A stretch of 64,000 bases of DNA. Source: an uncultured Pelagibacteraceae bacterium (GTDB taxonomy: Bacteria; Pseudomonadota; Alphaproteobacteria; Pelagibacterales; Pelagibacteraceae). Numbering within the stretch: the first letter of the stretch is position 1; each line of letters starts with the position of its first letter. Positions 60,071 through 64,000 of the stretch are shown here, piece by piece. Below the pieces are notes generated by a model. That model ran no database searches. It was not told the origin of the DNA and saw only the letters and a list, made by a program, of their open reading frames with translations. The DNA is taken from the NCBI GenBank assembly GCA_902567685.1, contig CACFNH010000001.1:269998-333997 (forward strand), written 5' to 3'. The translations under genes were made by a program, and so were the position numbers.

Positions 60071-61278
60071 AAAAAAATTTAACAATAAAAAACAATATTC
60101 CAGCATCTCTCTTAGAAAGAAAAAGAATTAGAAAGAACAATAGTTTAGCTTCTGTGAATATTAATAAAATTTTTGTGAACCTTGATAAAAGACGAGACTC
60201 TTTTCATTCTTTAAGTAAAAAATTTCAATTCAATTTTAAAAAAAAATCTCTAAATAAATATAAAAGATTTAAGAAGATTATAATTTTGGGAATGGGTGGA
60301 TCAATCTTAGGAGTCGAGGCAATACATTGTTTTTTTAAACATAAGATTAAAAAAGATTTTATTTTTCTTGATAATCTTGATGAAATTAAGATTAGAGATT
60401 TAGTTTACGAAAAAAAACTAAAAAATTCACTTTTTATAATTGTTTCAAAATCGGGAAATACAATTGAAACTTTGACAAATATAAATTTGTTAAAAAAAAA
60501 ATTAGACTCATCGAATACTATTTTAGTTACTGAAAACAATAATAATTCTTTAAATACCTTGTCCAAAAAAATAAAAACTAAAATTATTGATCACAAGAAA
60601 TACATCGGAGGCAGATATTCTGTGCTCTCTGAAGCAGGAATGGTCCCAGCTTATTTAATGGGATTGAAAATAGATAAATTCAGAAAAAATTTATTAGAAT
60701 ATTTTAAAGGTAAAAAGAAAAAACTTCTTGCTGATAGTGTTGCAAAAATATCTGAAATGTATTTATCCAAAAAAATTACATCTATAATATTTTTAAGTTA
60801 TAGCCCACAATTGTCAGAATTTGCATATTGGTGTCAGCAGCTACTTGCTGAGAGTCTTGGAAAAAAAGGAAAAGGTCTTTTACCCATTGTTTCAATTGGA
60901 CCAAAAGACCACCACAGTCTATTGCAATTATACTTAGATGGCCCAAAAGATAAAATGTTTTATGTTTTAAGCTCTAAAAATATTTACAATCATAGAATAG
61001 GCAATAGCTATATAGATAAAAAAACAAAATTTTTGAAAAATAAAAATTTGAACAAAATTATTTCATCACAAAAAGAAGCTTTTGTAGAAACTTTACGAAA
61101 GAAAAATATACCTTTTAGAGAAATTTATATTAATAATTTCTCCGAAGAAATTTTGGGTGAATTATTCTCATATTTTATGTTGGAAACTGCAATGATTGGA
61201 AAATTAATAGAAGTAAATCCATTTAATCAACCCTCTGTAGAAAGTGTTAAAATTTTAACTAAAAAATATTTGGGTTAA
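60067..61278 (+). CDS. pgi: glucose-6-phosphate isomerase
   Basis: ILGMGGSILGVEAI, FIIVSKSGNTIETLTN, GPKDHHSLLQLYLDGP. Confidence 0.9.
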   Translation: MKKNLTIKNNIPASLLERKRIRKNNSLASVNINKIFVNLDKRRDSFHSLSKKFQFNFKKKSLNKYKRFKKIIILGMGGSILGVEAIHCFFKHKIKKDFIFLDNLDEIKIRDLVYEKKLKNSLFIIVSKSGNTIETLTNINLLKKKLDSSNTILVTENNNNSLNTLSKKIKTKIIDHKKYIGGRYSVLSEAGMVPAYLMGLKIDKFRKNLLEYFKGKKKKLLADSVAKISEMYLSKKITSIIFLSYSPQLSEFAYWCQQLLAESLGKKGKGLLPIVSIGPKDHHSLLQLYLDGPKDKMFYVLSSKNIYNHRIGNSYIDKKTKFLKNKNLNKIISSQKEAFVETLRKKNIPFREIYINNFSEEILGELFSYFMLETAMIGKLIEVNPFNQPSVESVKILTKKYLG

Positions 61279-61832
61279 AGTATTCCAAAAGTTATTTTTG
61301 ATCTACCATATTTTTTAGATGTCAGGACCTTTAACAGACCATTAAAATTTTCCACGTTTTTTGCTTCTCTATGTATAATAACTAAATTTTTTTTGTTAAA
61401 AATGTTTAATTTTTTAATTAGCTTAAGCTCATTATAAAATTTGTTTTCAGCAAAAGGAGGGTCAAAAAAAATGATGTCAAATTTTTTTTTATCTGCTTGA
61501 TTTAAAAATGTTTCAATTTTTCCAGCAAAAAGAGAAGCTTGATTTTTTATTGATAGTTTTTCAAGATTTTTATTAAGTACTTCTATAGCCTTCTCATTGT
61601 TTTCAACAAATATTGCTTTCTTTGCGCCTCTTGAAATACACTCGATACCAAATGAGCCTGTCCCTGAGTATAGATCCAAAACTGTAGAATTTTGAATTTG
61701 TATATTTATTAAATTTGAATGAATTATAATATTAAATACACTTTCTCTAACCATATCTTTTAATGGTCTAGTAATAGCAGAATTTAAAAATAAAAGTTTT
61801 TTTCCTTTTAATTTACCACTTATTAATCTCAT
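61275..61832 (-). CDS. rsmD: 16S rRNA (guanine966-N2)-methyltransferase
   Basis: MRLISGKLKGKKL, VLDLYSGTGSFGIECISRGA, FFDPPF. Confidence 0.92.
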   Translation of the reverse strand: MRLISGKLKGKKLLFLNSAITRPLKDMVRESVFNIIIHSNLINIQIQNSTVLDLYSGTGSFGIECISRGAKKAIFVENNEKAIEVLNKNLEKLSIKNQASLFAGKIETFLNQADKKKFDIIFFDPPFAENKFYNELKLIKKLNIFNKKNLVIIHREAKNVENFNGLLKVLTSKKYGRSKITFGIL

Positions 61833-61838
61833 AAATAT

Positions 61839-63098
61839 TTATATGACTCTCCAACCAATATCTTTCCTAAAAAATCCATTATTCCAATTTATTTTTTTTA
61901 TTATTTTAATAATATTTTTTCTTATAGTAAAAAAATTTCCTCCTGATGAAGCTATATTTAGTACACGCCCCCCATTAGAAACTAGTTTTTTGTTTAGTAT
62001 CTTTGTTCCAGCATGAAATATCATAGAATGTTTATTTAATTTAATTTTTTCAAGATTCTTTATAATTTTTTCCTTTGAATATTTCCCAGGATAACCTTTT
62101 GAACATAAAACTATCGTCATACATTTTTCTTTTTTCCATTTAATTTTTGTTTTATCTAATTTATTTTTTAAAGCTAAGTTAATTAATTTGATTAAATCAT
62201 TTTTTAATCTAGGGATAATTACCTGGCACTCAGGGTCTCCCATTCTAATATTATACTCGATTAAATATGGTTCATTATTTTTAATCATCAGTCCAGCATA
62301 AAGAAATCCAGTAAAGGGATGGCCTCTTTTTTTTAAAGATGTTAATGTTGGTATAATTATTTTTTTAATTATTTTTTTTTCAATTTTTTTTTTAATTATC
62401 GGAGCTGGCGAGTAAGCTCCCATGCCTCCAGTATTTGGACCTGTTTCTTTTTCTCCTACTTTTTTATGATCTTGAGCAGAGCCAAAAAAAGAAAAATTCT
62501 TTTTATCAACAATTAAAAAATAGCTGGCTTCTTCACCATCCAAAAATTCTTCTAAAACTAATTTTCTAGAACTTTTAAATTTTCCTAAAAATATTTCATT
62601 TGAAATTTTTAAAACTTCATTTTTAGATTGACAAATAGTAACTCCCTTTCCAGCAGCCAATCCATCAGCTTTAACTACTACAGGAATTTGGCTATTTCTC
62701 AAAAACTCTAGTACATCAGATTTTTTTTTACATACTTTAAAGTTTGCAGTTGGAATTTTATTTTCTTTACACAAATTTTTCATAAAAGCCTTTGAGCCTT
62801 CAAGTTGTGATGCATACTTATTAGGACCAAAAACCTTAATCTTATTTTTTTCTAAAAAATCTACTATTCCGCGCACAAGAGGCTCTTCGGGACCTACTAT
62901 AACAAGACTAATTTTATTTTTTTTAATAGTACTTAAAAGAAGTTTAAAGTTTAAGAAATCAATATTAATGTTTGTTGCAATTTTACTAGTACCTGCATTA
63001 CCAGGGATACAAAAAACTTTACCAACTTCCTTAGATTTCAGTATTTTTTGGCAAAGGGCATGCTCTCTGCCGCCGCTTCCTATTAAGGCAATATTCAT
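61839..63098 (-). CDS. purD: phosphoribosylamine-glycine ligase
   Basis: MNIALIGSGGREHAL, VVKADGLAAGKGV, GPNTGGMGAYSPAP. Confidence 0.96.
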   Translation of the reverse strand: MNIALIGSGGREHALCQKILKSKEVGKVFCIPGNAGTSKIATNINIDFLNFKLLLSTIKKNKISLVIVGPEEPLVRGIVDFLEKNKIKVFGPNKYASQLEGSKAFMKNLCKENKIPTANFKVCKKKSDVLEFLRNSQIPVVVKADGLAAGKGVTICQSKNEVLKISNEIFLGKFKSSRKLVLEEFLDGEEASYFLIVDKKNFSFFGSAQDHKKVGEKETGPNTGGMGAYSPAPIIKKKIEKKIIKKIIIPTLTSLKKRGHPFTGFLYAGLMIKNNEPYLIEYNIRMGDPECQVIIPRLKNDLIKLINLALKNKLDKTKIKWKKEKCMTIVLCSKGYPGKYSKEKIIKNLEKIKLNKHSMIFHAGTKILNKKLVSNGGRVLNIASSGGNFFTIRKNIIKIIKKINWNNGFFRKDIGWRVI

Positions 63099-63130
63099 AT
63101 GAAAAATTATATTATATAATACTTCTATAT

Positions 63131-63331
63131 ATGAATAATATAAAAGCCAAAATTAAATATAAAGCAAACTCTTTTGAGGTTGTGGAAGACGGTGATCATG
63201 TAATTTGTGCTGTTTCCAAAAAGAAAATACCTCTTCAAAATTTGAATTATTGGAATGTAACCCTTCAAGAAGCCTACCACTCTCCAATTGAGGCAAAGAT
63301 TCGCTTCGAAGAAATTAAAAAAAATAAATAA
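63131..63331 (+). CDS. DUF2093-family small protein
   Basis: 66 aa; ALK-like IKYKANSFEVVEDGDHVICAVSKKKIPLQNLNYWNV. Confidence 0.6.
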   Translation: MNNIKAKIKYKANSFEVVEDGDHVICAVSKKKIPLQNLNYWNVTLQEAYHSPIEAKIRFEEIKKNK

Positions 63332-63334
63332 GAA

Positions 63335-63997
63335 TCATTTCCATCTATTATGAGTCCAAATCCATTGACCAGGATCTCTCAAAATCATTTCTTCAATGAC
63401 CTTATTAATTTTTATGGAAATATTTACTTTATTTTTATCAGAAGATTCTTTTCCAGAATTTTTTATTGGATTATAAATCTCCATTTTAAAAGAATTATCC
63501 TTGTTTCTTGAAATATATATAGGAACGATATCACATTTATATTTCAAGGCTAATTGAGCTGGGAGAGTTGTTGTTAAAGCGCCACGTTTAAAGAAAGGAA
63601 GCCTCTTTCCTTCACTAACCCTCTGATCAACCATCAAAGCTATGCTATAATTTTTATTAAGATAACTCATACATTCTCTTATCCCAGAAACTCCTTTTCT
63701 TATTTGATTTTCACAAATATATTTTTTTCTCAAATATTCCATAAATGGGTTTAAAAAAATATTATTTAATGGTCTATAAATTGTAGCCAAATTAATTTCC
63801 TTTTTTACAAGCTCCATAGACATCAATTCAAAATTTGCGAAATGACCTGAAATAAAAATTACAGGTTTTTTCTTTTTAATTATTTCTTCTAATAACTTTG
63901 TTCCTTTAATATATATATGTTTTTTTTTGAGTGACCCTTTTTTAAATCTTTTAAGATAAATATATTCAGCAAAAACTTTTCCATAATTAGACCACAT
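63335..63997 (-). CDS. lipid A biosynthesis acyltransferase (LpxL/HtrB family), truncated at window end
   Basis: FISGHFANFELM, MVDQRVSEGKRLPFF, DPGQWIWTHNRWK. Confidence 0.88.
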   Translation of the reverse strand: MWSNYGKVFAEYIYLKRFKKGSLKKKHIYIKGTKLLEEIIKKKKPVIFISGHFANFELMSMELVKKEINLATIYRPLNNIFLNPFMEYLRKKYICENQIRKGVSGIRECMSYLNKNYSIALMVDQRVSEGKRLPFFKRGALTTTLPAQLALKYKCDIVPIYISRNKDNSFKMEIYNPIKNSGKESSDKNKVNISIKINKVIEEMILRDPGQWIWTHNRWK

Positions 63998-64000
63998 ATC

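Noticed and set aside
63335-63997. Complete acyltransferase gene
   Set aside because: The ORF runs into the window edge, so the true start cannot be determined.

Overview
AT-rich (roughly 30% GC by eye), gene-dense 64 kb window. It looks like the chromosomal core of a streamlined marine alphaproteobacterium of the SAR11/Pelagibacterales type; this is inferred from gene content, synteny and composition, and no database search was run. I found no phage, transposon, CRISPR array or rRNA.

Recognisable blocks: an operon rnd-kdsD-lptC-lptB / aroA-cmk-rpsA-ihfB-pyrF-trpB-trpA-accD-folC; phoR-pstSCAB-phoU-phoB; znuA / znuCB-zur with a double Zur-type operator; gcrA; argD-argF; kdsB-pheA; 4.5S SRP RNA-dnaX-ybaB-recR; glcB / accA; cspA; tRNA-His-hisS-hisZ-hisG; groESL; ribF-ileS-lspA-pgi; rsmD and purD.

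Items most worth a second look: (1) an A8 slippery run in dnaX with stops in both shifted frames, at the expected tau/gamma boundary; (2) strongly diverged TrpA/TrpB with no trpF in the usual slot, next to a PyrF with an altered catalytic motif; (3) tRNA-His lacking G-1 with A73, placed 4 nt upstream of the divergent HisRS gene; (4) a bidirectional terminator inside the hisG coding sequence; (5) an unannotated structured intergenic region between cspA and tRNA-His; (6) no lptA between lptC and lptB; (7) a PhoR without its own membrane segment, preceded by a tiny membrane ORF; (8) AccA with a C-terminal hydrophobic tail. I did not see a clearly novel multi-gene defence or mobile system.
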